Shown here piece by piece: positions 15,539 to 23,119 of a DNA stretch of 56,255 nt. The position numbers and the translations under genes were made by a program. The notes beneath the pieces were generated by a model. That model worked only from the letters and a program-made list of their open reading frames with translations, did not search any database and was not told the origin of the DNA. The stretch is from Candidatus Poribacteria bacterium (GTDB taxonomy: Bacteria; Poribacteria; WGA-4E; WGA-3G): NCBI GenBank assembly GCA_021295715.1, contig JAGWBV010000032.1, positions 1 through 56,255 on the forward strand. Direction: 5' to 3'. Position 1 is the stretch's first letter. Every line of letters starts with the position of its first letter.

Positions 15539-17422
15539 ACGGAAAATATCACATGGCGAGCTATTCTGTTAGGATTGTTATCGCTTCCACTCAATATTTA
15601 CCTCGTCGTTCAAACAGAAACGGTGTGGACAACACAATATCCCACCACGATGGCGATTTTCTTCAACGCCGTCTTTACCCTCTTCCTCGTTGCAATATTC
15701 AACCTATTCTTAACACGCCATCTCCCGAAATGGAAACTCACACAAGCAGAAATGCTAACGGTGTATCTCATGGTAACGCTTGCCTGCGTCGTTTGCGGAC
15801 ATGACCTATTGCAGGCGACAATGTGTGTTTTGGGGCACGCGGCGTGGTTCGCTACACCAGAGAATGAATGGCAAACGCTTTTCTTCCGCTACATCCCGGA
15901 TTGGATTGCTGTAATGAATCGGCGTGCCTTAACCGGCTACTATGAAGGCACCTCAAATCTATTCGAGATAGAGCATATTCAGGCATGGCTCACACCGGTA
16001 TTCGCGTGGCTTGTGTTCTTCTCTGCGTTGGCGTTCTCTATGATGATGCTCAGTGTTATTCTCCGTAAACAGTGGATTGAACATGAAAAGCTGAGTTATC
16101 CGATCATCTTACTCCCGTATGAAATGACGAAAGATGCGGGTTTCTACCGAAACCGACTCCTCTGGATAGGTTTTGCTATCGGATGCGGGATCGATTTGCT
16201 CAATGGAATTAGTTTTCTCTATCCTTACGTGCCGAGCATCCCTATCCGCCATGATATTGGAATCTTGTTCACAGAAAAACCGCTGAGTGCTATCGGTTCA
16301 ACCCCTATTCATCTAAACCCCTATGCCATCGGAATTGGTTTCTTAATGCCGCTGGATTTGTCGCTCTCTTGCTGGCTGTTCTACCTTTTTTGGAAGGTAC
16401 AACTCGTTTTTGGCGCAATGACAGGATTGAACCAGACACCGGGTTATCCGCACATTGATATGCAGTCGACGGGTGCATATTTTGGTCTCTGTTTCTTCGC
16501 ACTTTGGATAACACACAAACACCTCTGGCAGGTTGCACGCAATATTTTAGGTTTGAAAACAAATCTTGATACAAGAAACGAACCGATGGGATACCGCGGT
16601 GCGTTTCTTGGGTTTCTGCTGGGTATCGCAGTTGTTTTTGGATTTTGCCTGAAGGCAGGAATGTCATGGTGGGGTGTACTTGGGTTCTTCAGCATACAAT
16701 TTATACTTGTTTTAGCGTTCACCCGGATGCGTGCCGAACTTGGAACACCGACGATGGATTTCTATCGTGCCGGTCCTGGACTTTTTCTCACCTCGCTCGT
16801 TGGGTCCAGAAAGATTGGTGCTCCAACGCTAACAGGGTTCGCTTTCCTCTACGGGTTTACCCGTAATTACCGTTCGCAACCGATGCCGAATCAATTGGAA
16901 GGATTTAAACTCGCTGACAGAGGTGGAATCAACGTTCGTCAGATTCTCTGGGTGATGTGGGGTGCGACGGTTATTGGGCTGGTGATTGGCTTCGTTGCGT
17001 TCCTTCATGCTGGTTACTTACATGGTAATCTCGGAACGTGGCGCGGGCAGGAGGCTTTCAGTGATCTACAACGCTGGCTAACGCTACCGAACGACACAGA
17101 CTGGGGACGCATGGGATTTTTTGGCTTCGGTATCACCCTGACGCTCACGACGCTCTTTATGCGCCTGCGATTTATTTGGTGGCAACTCCATCCACTCGCG
17201 TATCCGCTTGCGGGCAATTGGAACTTCGGTAGGCTTTGGTTTCCTGTATTCTTGGCGTGGGTGCTAAAGTCTATACTGATTCGCCACGGTGGGATCGGGG
17301 CGTATCGCCGAACACTGCCACTGTTTTTAGGGACAATGCTCGGCGAATTCGTGATGGGGAGTCTTTGGGCAATTTTAGGACTGTTTCTCGGACAGCGGAT
17401 GTATTCGTTTAAACACTGGTAA
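15491..17422 (+). CDS. DUF6785/DUF6784-type polytopic membrane protein
   Basis: A 643-residue integral membrane protein with about 12-14 hydrophobic segments, for example residues 22-40, 53-75, 84-105 and 165-190. It resembles the DUF6785/DUF6784 family, distantly related to oligopeptide transporters. PHIDMQSTGAYFGLCFFALW, FTRMRAELGTPTMDF and a C-terminal GTMLGEFVMGSLWAI are visible landmarks. The transported substrate is unknown. The start is uncertain. GTG 15491 is inside the duplicated repeat and has no good ribosome binding site. The family-like N terminus appears to begin at residue 17 (ENITWRAILLG), where the codon 13 nt after the second AAGG is ACG. A non-AUG start is therefore possible. 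Confidence 0.7.
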   Translation: MKPSIHLTESQGIIKKTENITWRAILLGLLSLPLNIYLVVQTETVWTTQYPTTMAIFFNAVFTLFLVAIFNLFLTRHLPKWKLTQAEMLTVYLMVTLACVVCGHDLLQATMCVLGHAAWFATPENEWQTLFFRYIPDWIAVMNRRALTGYYEGTSNLFEIEHIQAWLTPVFAWLVFFSALAFSMMMLSVILRKQWIEHEKLSYPIILLPYEMTKDAGFYRNRLLWIGFAIGCGIDLLNGISFLYPYVPSIPIRHDIGILFTEKPLSAIGSTPIHLNPYAIGIGFLMPLDLSLSCWLFYLFWKVQLVFGAMTGLNQTPGYPHIDMQSTGAYFGLCFFALWITHKHLWQVARNILGLKTNLDTRNEPMGYRGAFLGFLLGIAVVFGFCLKAGMSWWGVLGFFSIQFILVLAFTRMRAELGTPTMDFYRAGPGLFLTSLVGSRKIGAPTLTGFAFLYGFTRNYRSQPMPNQLEGFKLADRGGINVRQILWVMWGATVIGLVIGFVAFLHAGYLHGNLGTWRGQEAFSDLQRWLTLPNDTDWGRMGFFGFGITLTLTTLFMRLRFIWWQLHPLAYPLAGNWNFGRLWFPVFLAWVLKSILIRHGGIGAYRRTLPLFLGTMLGEFVMGSLWAILGLFLGQRMYSFKHW

Positions 17423-17432
17423 CCCTACGCCT

Positions 17433-18527
17433 TTAATCCGCTGCTTTTTGCAAATGGATGTTCCCGCCAGAGGTATGCAATTTCAGCAAGGGACCGCCGC
17501 CATTGATGCTACCTTTCAATCTATTTCTGGGAACCTTCCCCTGGATAATCGATGCCACCACAAAATCCGTTGAGACGCGTCCACCGCTGGTTTCCGCGTC
17601 TACGTCAATCGCAATATCTGGGATAAGCGTGACGGTTATTCCACCACCCGACGTGCGCAAACGACACGCCTCCTGGAGTTGTGTTTTCATAACGGCATGG
17701 ATGGAGCCTCCCGAAGTTTTGGCATTTACATCGCCACCGACGTTTTGTAACCTGATACCACCGCCAGAGGTCTGGACATCTGCCCCTCCACTGCACCTGG
17801 CAACCTTGATACTGCCGCCTGATGTCTTGCCCCAGATAGAACCCTGAATCTCACCGAAGCGAAGACTACCGCCAGAAGTTTGTGCTTGAACGTCACCCGC
17901 GACATCGACGACTTCGATACTACCCCCAGATGTTTTCAAATCGATTGGACTCCCACACGATGTGAGTTTGATGCTGCCACCGGAGGTCCGTCCCCACACC
18001 GTTCCTGTGATGTTCCCGAAACCTAAACTCCCACCCGAGGTATGTGCTCGAACCTTACCCTCAAGGTCACCGACTTTGATGCTACTGCTTTGGGTCGTCA
18101 AATCAACATTATAGTTTTTGGGGACCGTCACGTGGAAACGAATTTCCAAGCGATTCAGTATTTTTCGCCAACGTTCTCGTCCATGTTTGAACTTACTCTC
18201 AGTATGAACATCGGTATCCTCGGGCGAGAATGATACCTCAAAGTCAGCAAGTGCTTCTTTTGCCGATCGTTTCAAGGATTTTGCCGCTTTTGTGATCACG
18301 ATTTCAATCTCATCCTGTTCGGCGGTTTGGATTTCAATTGCTCCGAGTTCCGACGCAATTGTTAAACTTCCTCCAGCCTTGACGCTATATGTTCTTTCAA
18401 TCTTTTCCAAAATCGATTCCTCCGCCGTTAGAGACATGGATTGGCAACCAACACTATAGAATAGAAGTAATGTTGAGAAAAAATGGATAGCGCGATAAAC
18501 ACTTTTATCATTTTGGCTATCAGCCAT
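17433..18527 (-). CDS. DUF4097 beta-repeat lipoprotein
   Basis: A 364-residue probable lipoprotein: the hydrophobic stretch FFSTLLLFYSVGC ends in a lipobox-like Cys28. Residues about 35-130 contain IERTYSVKAGGSLTIASELGAIEIQT, the typical start of the DUF4097 family. The rest is a right-handed beta-repeat in which TSGGS/TSGGG recurs about ten times, roughly every 19-23 residues. The family is of unknown function and sits in the periplasm or at the envelope. An in-frame ATG at 18584 lies within a heptanucleotide repeat and would add 19 basic residues, so I chose 18527. This start is also in the repeat and lacks a ribosome binding site, so the N terminus may have been rebuilt by the insertion. 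The gene converges with the DUF6785 gene, 10 nt apart. Confidence 0.75.
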   Translation of the reverse strand: MADSQNDKSVYRAIHFFSTLLLFYSVGCQSMSLTAEESILEKIERTYSVKAGGSLTIASELGAIEIQTAEQDEIEIVITKAAKSLKRSAKEALADFEVSFSPEDTDVHTESKFKHGRERWRKILNRLEIRFHVTVPKNYNVDLTTQSSSIKVGDLEGKVRAHTSGGSLGFGNITGTVWGRTSGGSIKLTSCGSPIDLKTSGGSIEVVDVAGDVQAQTSGGSLRFGEIQGSIWGKTSGGSIKVARCSGGADVQTSGGGIRLQNVGGDVNAKTSGGSIHAVMKTQLQEACRLRTSGGGITVTLIPDIAIDVDAETSGGRVSTDFVVASIIQGKVPRNRLKGSINGGGPLLKLHTSGGNIHLQKAAD

Positions 18528-18604
18528 CGGCTGTCGGGAACCTTTAGACAAGAGGTTTATTCGTGAACTCTCGCTGCGAGGCAATCCGCTTGCTGATGGC
18601 TGAC
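18513..18604. repeat. Heptanucleotide array overlapping a gene start
   Basis: TGGCTATCAGCCATCGGCTGTC at the left and TTGCTGATGGCTGACT at the right enclose an AAGAGG core. This is the same composite as at 36725-36825. It covers the start region of the DUF4097 gene and the gap up to the preceding gene. Confidence 0.55.
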
Positions 18605-18611
18605 TCCTATT

Positions 18612-19196
18612 TTAAAGTTCTTTGTTCTGCTCAACCTGTTGTGTCCGAATCTCTTGGAGTATCTCTACAACAGTCTCCATTTGCCCTTCAAGCTTGGCAA
18701 TACGCTGTTCGACAGATGTTGTGTCCTCATCATCGTCTGAGGTGACCTCAACGGTCTCCGCAACATCGGTATCATTTTCTTGTGTTTGTCCGCCCCATAC
18801 GTCTTTGAGGAAGGTGGGCATTGATTGTCGCACAACTTCCCTGACATCCTTTAACTCATCACCAATTGTTTTCTTGATTTGTGTGAAGTCAACAAACTCA
18901 TCAGCGCAGCTTTCTTTAACGTAGGCAGCGACTTGATGGCAGGCAAAGCAAACATCGCCGAAAGAGGCGTTATCGTCTTCCAGACGTTCAAACAGATCGT
19001 CGGGCACTGCACCGAGATCGGTCAGGAGTTCAAGTGCGTTGTTAAATTGCCGAGCGCATCGCTCCTCACTCCCTGAAAATTGATCTGTAATTGCTGAGGT
19101 TTCTATGATGCGTGCTGTCATTTCCAATAGCCTCAGAATCTGACGGATTTCCTTTTGCCGACGGATTTCCTTCTGAGCTTCACGTTCGTTAGACAT
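18612..19196 (-). CDS. Uncharacterised acidic coiled-coil protein
   Basis: A 194-residue soluble protein I do not recognise. Residues 1-45 form a charged helix (EAQKEIRRQKEIRQILRLLEMTARI). Residues about 45-110 are helical, with an ALELLTDLGAVPDDLFERLED segment and a pair of Cys residues in DVCFACHQVAAYVKESC. A long acidic stretch (NDTDVAETVEVTSDDDEDTT) leads into a C-terminal coiled coil (RIAKLEGQMETVVEILQEIRTQQVEQ). AGGAG lies 7 nt before the ATG. The CFAC pair could bind metal, but nothing else supports that. Confidence 0.55.
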   Translation of the reverse strand: MSNEREAQKEIRRQKEIRQILRLLEMTARIIETSAITDQFSGSEERCARQFNNALELLTDLGAVPDDLFERLEDDNASFGDVCFACHQVAAYVKESCADEFVDFTQIKKTIGDELKDVREVVRQSMPTFLKDVWGGQTQENDTDVAETVEVTSDDDEDTTSVEQRIAKLEGQMETVVEILQEIRTQQVEQNKEL

Positions 19197-19505
19197 GATT
19201 TTCTCCTATTGTCCCGCAGGTTTCCGCTATAGGAGACCCGCGCTTATGGATTTGCCTATATAGAGTCCCTTAAGACTAAAAAGGATAGTAAAATTTTTTA
19301 CTATTTTATAGTTACCAGTTACAAGCGGGTGCTTTACTTGGGTATTTCTGCGGATTCCCCTTGTTAAACGGAAACCTCTTAACTGAAAACTGAAAGGTTT
19401 TTCGCAGAAAAACCGTATTCTCACTGCGAAGCAAACCGACAACTATTCTATAGAGCTAACTCAGACCAAAAGGATAGTGGGAAATTTAACAAGGCTGGCT
19501 ACATA

Positions 19506-20720
19506 CTATGAGGTATCTGACTTTAACTCAGCGACGTTCCGACGAATTTTAATCGTCGCCTTAATAATATCCTCTATGTCCTCTTCACTCGCCATCAGGA
19601 CGTTCTGACTTAAGGAAAGACCTGTTTGACATATCTTTTCCGTTTCAGGGCAATGTACACCCTCATAATTGAGATCCTGACCGAAAAGGTTAGAGGCGAG
19701 GAAGTCTGCTCGATACATAGGCGTGGTATACCAATACCCCATCGGTATCCCTTCGGCGCGCATTGCCCGGAGGAACGTCTCACGTGAAATGCCTTCAAAT
19801 TCCTCGGAATCAAAGATCGCCTTATAGCCGTGACATCCGCCACGCGTGGCACGCGGGTCAAGCGGCGTGACTTTAATACCTGGAATCTCACCAAGCCAAC
19901 CATCTAACCACCGCATGTTCTTATGCCGGTAATTAGTTTCAGCCTCGAGCCGAGTCAAACGGGAAAGGAGTAACCCAGCTTGCCATTCCGTCATTCGGAA
20001 GTTTCCCCCAAAGGGTTCCGCCTCTCCGAACTCAGCATCGAGTAAGGTGCGACCACAGTTATGGAGCGCGTAAGCACGTTCGTAGAGTTCTCGATCGTTT
20101 ATAAGGACGATGCCCCCTTCGCCAGCACAAAGATTTTTCGACGATTGGAAACTAAAGCACCCGAAGTGCCCCCAACTGCCGACCCCTCGCCCGCGCCATT
20201 CCGCGCCGTGTGCTTGTGCACAATCTTCGACAATCTTCAGGTTATGCCGATTCGCTATGTCGATCAGCGCGTCCATATCCGCTGGATACCCGGCAATATG
20301 AACGGGCAAAATCGCCTTCGTCTTTTCCGTTATCGCGGCTTCCACTTTGGAAGGATCCAGCAAAAAACTGTCCGGTGCAGTATCCACAAAAACTGGCACA
20401 GCATGCGTCATCAAAATGGCGACGACCGTCGCCTGAAAGGTATACGGGGTCGTAATGACTTCATCACCCGGACAAACGCCAGCGGCTTTTAAGGCGATAT
20501 AGAGTGCCGAGGTGCCGCTATTGACGCAAACGCCATAGTTCGCACTTTGGAAGTCAGCGAATTGTTGGGCAAACTCAGGAACCTTTGGTCCCCCAACACC
20601 CCATTGTCCGCTTTTATAGATGGTTTCAAACGCTTCAAGGTCTGCTGGATCAAACGTGGGCCATGCGGGGAATCCAGCAGTTCGGACAGGTGCGCCTCCA
20701 TTTATTGCCAATGTTGCCAT
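19506..20720 (-). CDS. DegT/DnrJ/EryC1/StrS family PLP-dependent aminotransferase
   Basis: A 404-residue aspartate-aminotransferase-fold enzyme. The PLP lysine is K195 in FSFQSSKNLCAGEGG. D166 in VEDCAQAHGA should contact the pyridine nitrogen, and NSGTSALYIAL (residues 67-77) binds the phosphate. The family transfers amino groups to keto-sugars in surface polysaccharide or antibiotic sugar synthesis. No other sugar-nucleotide gene lies next to it, so the pathway is open. The MATLAINGGAPVR opening is typical of a subgroup found with sugar dehydrogenases. The ATG lies 12 nt after the AAGG of leader repeat copy 8. Confidence 0.85.
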   Translation of the reverse strand: MATLAINGGAPVRTAGFPAWPTFDPADLEAFETIYKSGQWGVGGPKVPEFAQQFADFQSANYGVCVNSGTSALYIALKAAGVCPGDEVITTPYTFQATVVAILMTHAVPVFVDTAPDSFLLDPSKVEAAITEKTKAILPVHIAGYPADMDALIDIANRHNLKIVEDCAQAHGAEWRGRGVGSWGHFGCFSFQSSKNLCAGEGGIVLINDRELYERAYALHNCGRTLLDAEFGEAEPFGGNFRMTEWQAGLLLSRLTRLEAETNYRHKNMRWLDGWLGEIPGIKVTPLDPRATRGGCHGYKAIFDSEEFEGISRETFLRAMRAEGIPMGYWYTTPMYRADFLASNLFGQDLNYEGVHCPETEKICQTGLSLSQNVLMASEEDIEDIIKATIKIRRNVAELKSDTS

Positions 20721-20810
20721 ATTTTTAATTTTCCTTGCGGTTCGGTGAGGCGAGTTGAATGAACTACGTGCCTCTCCGTATATCCGCCTGCGCCGTTGTT
20801 GCAGGCTATC
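20721..20810 (-). repeat. 5'-leader repeat element, copy 8
   Basis: Minus-strand copy with stem GCCTGC/GCAGGC and a second stem CGGAGAGGC/GCCTCACCG (one A-A mismatch), ending CCGCAAGG, AAAATTAAAAAT, ATG. AAGG to ATG is 12 nt. Confidence 0.7.
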
Positions 20811-20820
20811 GTTTTCGCGT

Positions 20821-21378
20821 TCAAGACGATAAGGTCTCTACATAATTCTGCAGATCTGGAAACCCCGCTCTACGCATTACTTCTTGTAAACGACTCTCCA
20901 AATGACCAGATTCAACTTCAGCGATTAATGCCTTTAAGACTTCCAGTGCTTTTCCTTCCAATTCAGTGTCAATCGCGCCCTTCTGCACTGCCTCTTCAAA
21001 CTCGTCCTCGTCCTGAATTTCGTAGGTGCCATCTGGATTTATCCACAGGTCTAAGAACAGATCTGTTATTTCAAAACGATTCAGTTTTCCATTTACATCC
21101 ACACTCCGTTTGACCGGTTTCAGAACATCACAGTAATAGCCGGTCCACTCGTTCTCCAGATTATAAACCTTGCCGACATCATACCACGACCCTGTAAACA
21201 CAAACCAGACTGCAGCGAAGTTATCTGCCAAAACTGTCTCACCGTTCTGAACTATCGGCGAGGACGGTTTAACCCGTTGGGACGTAACAATGACCGCATC
21301 GTCGAGGTACAGTAATTCCTGTTGAAAATGATTGACTCGATCAGGGGGTCTTTTATAGGTAAGTGTTACTGTTTCCAT
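20821..21378 (-). CDS. DUF402 domain protein
   Basis: A 185-residue protein resembling the DUF402 family: the segment GSWYDVGKVYNLENEWTGYYCDVLKPV, then RFEITDLFLDLWINPDGTYEIQDEDEFEEAVQKG, matches the conserved core with its D-x-D-x-DEFEEA ending. DUF402 proteins include nucleoside phosphatases and RNA-binding FAU-1-like proteins, so phosphate ester hydrolysis or RNA binding is plausible. The C terminus is helical. An upstream in-frame ATG (21420) lies inside the leader repeat. The ATG at 21378 is exactly 12 nt after AAGG and begins the conserved METVTLTYKRP, so I chose it. Confidence 0.75.
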   Translation of the reverse strand: METVTLTYKRPPDRVNHFQQELLYLDDAVIVTSQRVKPSSPIVQNGETVLADNFAAVWFVFTGSWYDVGKVYNLENEWTGYYCDVLKPVKRSVDVNGKLNRFEITDLFLDLWINPDGTYEIQDEDEFEEAVQKGAIDTELEGKALEVLKALIAEVESGHLESRLQEVMRRAGFPDLQNYVETLSS

Positions 21379-21465
21379 TTTTCTAATTTTCCTTGCGGAA
21401 GAACAACGTGGGTTCCTCAAGCCTAAAGAAACACCCCTCTGCTACGCTTACGGGCTGCGGGTTTG
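21379..21465 (-). repeat. 5'-leader repeat element, copy 9
   Basis: Minus-strand copy with a CCC/GGG stem (AGCCCGTAAGCG...AGGGGTG), a second AGGAAC/GTTCTT stem and CCGCAAGG plus 12 nt to the ATG of the DUF402 gene. Immediately upstream, at 21478-21520, is a heptanucleotide array that also supplies the stop codon of the methyltransferase gene. Confidence 0.65.
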
Positions 21466-21507
21466 GGGCTAACGAAAACCTCTTTACTGACTGCTGACAA
21501 CTGATTG

Positions 21508-22488
21508 CTAACCGCTAAACGGCGCGATTGCTTCACGGAATGCTTTAATATGTACTGGCGTTGTCCCACAACAGCCACCTATTAAGTAAGCCCCTGCTTC
21601 AAGGAGTGTGGGAACGTAACTTGCCATCTCTGTTGGGGTCTGCGTATAGACGGTTTGGTGGTTCTCATCAAGCTTCGGCATGCCAGCGTTAGGATACGCC
21701 ATCATCCGCTTACCATTAATTCCTGTTGCAGTGAGTGCTGTGTGCAACTGTTGGGTCCCGAAAATCGCATAAGGCATTCCCGTATGTTCATCGCGTCTGG
21801 ATTCGGCACCACAGTTCACGCCGATGATACTCACCGACTCCAACAGAGAATCTCCTGCCGCAGATTCGTTGTTCATGAGAATATCAATTAGATCTGCTGG
21901 AGAATTTCCCCAGTCAGTTCGATAGATGATATTACCGGTGCGCCGTTCTTTTGTCCATTTGTAGGTCATGTTCACGGCAATAGGGATACCTGTCTCGCGC
22001 GCAACATCTACAGCGATCGCCGCTTCTTTGGCAGAAAACATCGTCTCAAGACAAAGAAAATCCACGCCTTCTTCTGCGAGGGTATGGATAACCAATTTAT
22101 GTGCCTCTCTCGCGTCCGCATTTGGAATGCCGAAAGTGGTATCTCCGCTGTCGGCTTCAATGGCACCGGGAGAGGGTCCCACAGAACCAGCAATATAGAC
22201 CTCTCTGCCACTCTGTTCGACAGCTGTTTTAGCGTGTTGAACGGCGAGTCGCGTGAGCCGTTTCGCATCGGATTTGTCTTGTCCCGCCATCTCCAAGTGA
22301 AGCGGAGATGCCACGAACGTGTTTGTCCCAATCGCTTCAGCTCCCGCACTGATGTAATCCGAATGAATATCAGGAACAGCGGTGGGGTGTAGCTCGTTGG
22401 CAAGTGCGCTGTTAGCGAGTTCTATACCACGCGCAAATAACTGTGAACCAAACCCGCCATCGTATAAAATTGGTTCATTAGACTTCAA
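21508..22488 (-). CDS. Homocysteine S-methyltransferase family protein
   Basis: A 326-residue (betaine/cobalamin)-homocysteine methyltransferase-type barrel. The zinc ligands are all present: Cys226 in GVNCGAES and Cys306-Cys307 in GGCCGTTPVH. ILYDGGFGSQLFARG near the N terminus is the usual family opening. These enzymes move a methyl group to homocysteine or a corrinoid. It lies on the same strand as the corrinoid protein and its activator (23120-25790), separated by a repeat-rich 630-bp gap, so the three may form a methyl-transfer module. The start is uncertain: TTG 22488 is the first canonical start, but conserved-looking residues (NFQERL) precede it in frame back to the leader repeat. A non-AUG start further upstream is possible. 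The final two codons fall in a heptanucleotide array. Confidence 0.8.
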   Translation of the reverse strand: MKSNEPILYDGGFGSQLFARGIELANSALANELHPTAVPDIHSDYISAGAEAIGTNTFVASPLHLEMAGQDKSDAKRLTRLAVQHAKTAVEQSGREVYIAGSVGPSPGAIEADSGDTTFGIPNADAREAHKLVIHTLAEEGVDFLCLETMFSAKEAAIAVDVARETGIPIAVNMTYKWTKERRTGNIIYRTDWGNSPADLIDILMNNESAAGDSLLESVSIIGVNCGAESRRDEHTGMPYAIFGTQQLHTALTATGINGKRMMAYPNAGMPKLDENHQTVYTQTPTEMASYVPTLLEAGAYLIGGCCGTTPVHIKAFREAIAPFSG

Positions 22489-22501
22489 ACGTTCTTGAAA
22501 G

Positions 22502-22673
22502 TTTTTAATTTTACCTTGCGGAGAAACGACGAGCGTTAGAATTTTGACGTGCGTTCCTTAAATCCGCCCTCCAAATGTAAAGCATTCTGCGCAGGTCTCC
22601 TATGGAGGCTTGCGGGACAATGCGAAGCAAAATTATGCCATTTATGGCATAATTTCATTACAGGCTATGTGCT
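22502..22673 (-). repeat. 5'-leader repeat element, copy 10, with an insertion in the hairpin loop
   Basis: The minus strand reads AGCCTGTAATGAAAT at the 5' side and GGAGGGCGGATTTAAGGAACG further on. About 80 nt of foreign sequence lie between the two halves of the first hairpin, including the perfect palindrome AATTATGCC-ATTTA-GGCATAATT type at about 22630-22655. The second stem (AGGAACG/CGTTTCT) and CCGCAAGGTAAAATTAAAAA are retained. Confidence 0.6.
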
Positions 22674-22796
22674 TTGGGTCAAGCAAACTCATGTTTGCAG
22701 TGCCTTCCTTTGGAGTTGCTATTTCGTAGCATAGCCTGTTAGGCTGTGTCACTGCTCCATAGATGTCAATTTAAGAAGAAACTGAGCATGGCATTG

Positions 22797-23043
22797 TAGG
22801 GTGGGTAGAACGGATACAACCCAAACCGTAAAAATCAGAGAAAGACAAAGTTTTCATCAGACACGCCACATTGATAGAACCGAGTGAAACCCAACGCTTT
22901 CGTTGTCAAATACCTGCGACTCTGGCGGTATGAAGTTGGGTTTCGCTGCGGTCTTGAGCGCATATGACGACAGGTTGGATTCCAGGCGTATTTGGCACTG
23001 CGACCTCTCTGTTTCCGTTCCGCTCTACCCAACCTACCGGACC
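22797..23043. repeat. Palindromic GGGTAGA/TCTACCC element (MITE-like), with flanking repeats
   Basis: The segment begins TAGGGTGGGTAGAACGGA and ends TCCGCTCTACCCAACCTAC, inverted relative to each other, and includes GGGTTTCGCTGCGG. No coding potential is seen. The phrase TTAGGCTGTGTCACTGCTCC occurs on both sides (22740 and 23073), as expected for flanking duplication or a second small repeat. Together with copy 10 this accounts for the whole 22489-23119 gap. Confidence 0.5.
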
Positions 23044-23119
23044 CCGAAATCCCTAAATTGACACCTATGGTTAGGCTGTGTCACTGCTCCGTTCGGGTAG
23101 GAGAACCCAAGACCTACCC

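Noticed and set aside
22592-22660. Perfect palindrome AATTATGCC...GGCATAATT considered as an operator or terminator
   Set aside because: No T-tract follows, it lies inside the loop of a leader repeat, and a partial relative occurs at 52354, so it is better read as a small repeat.
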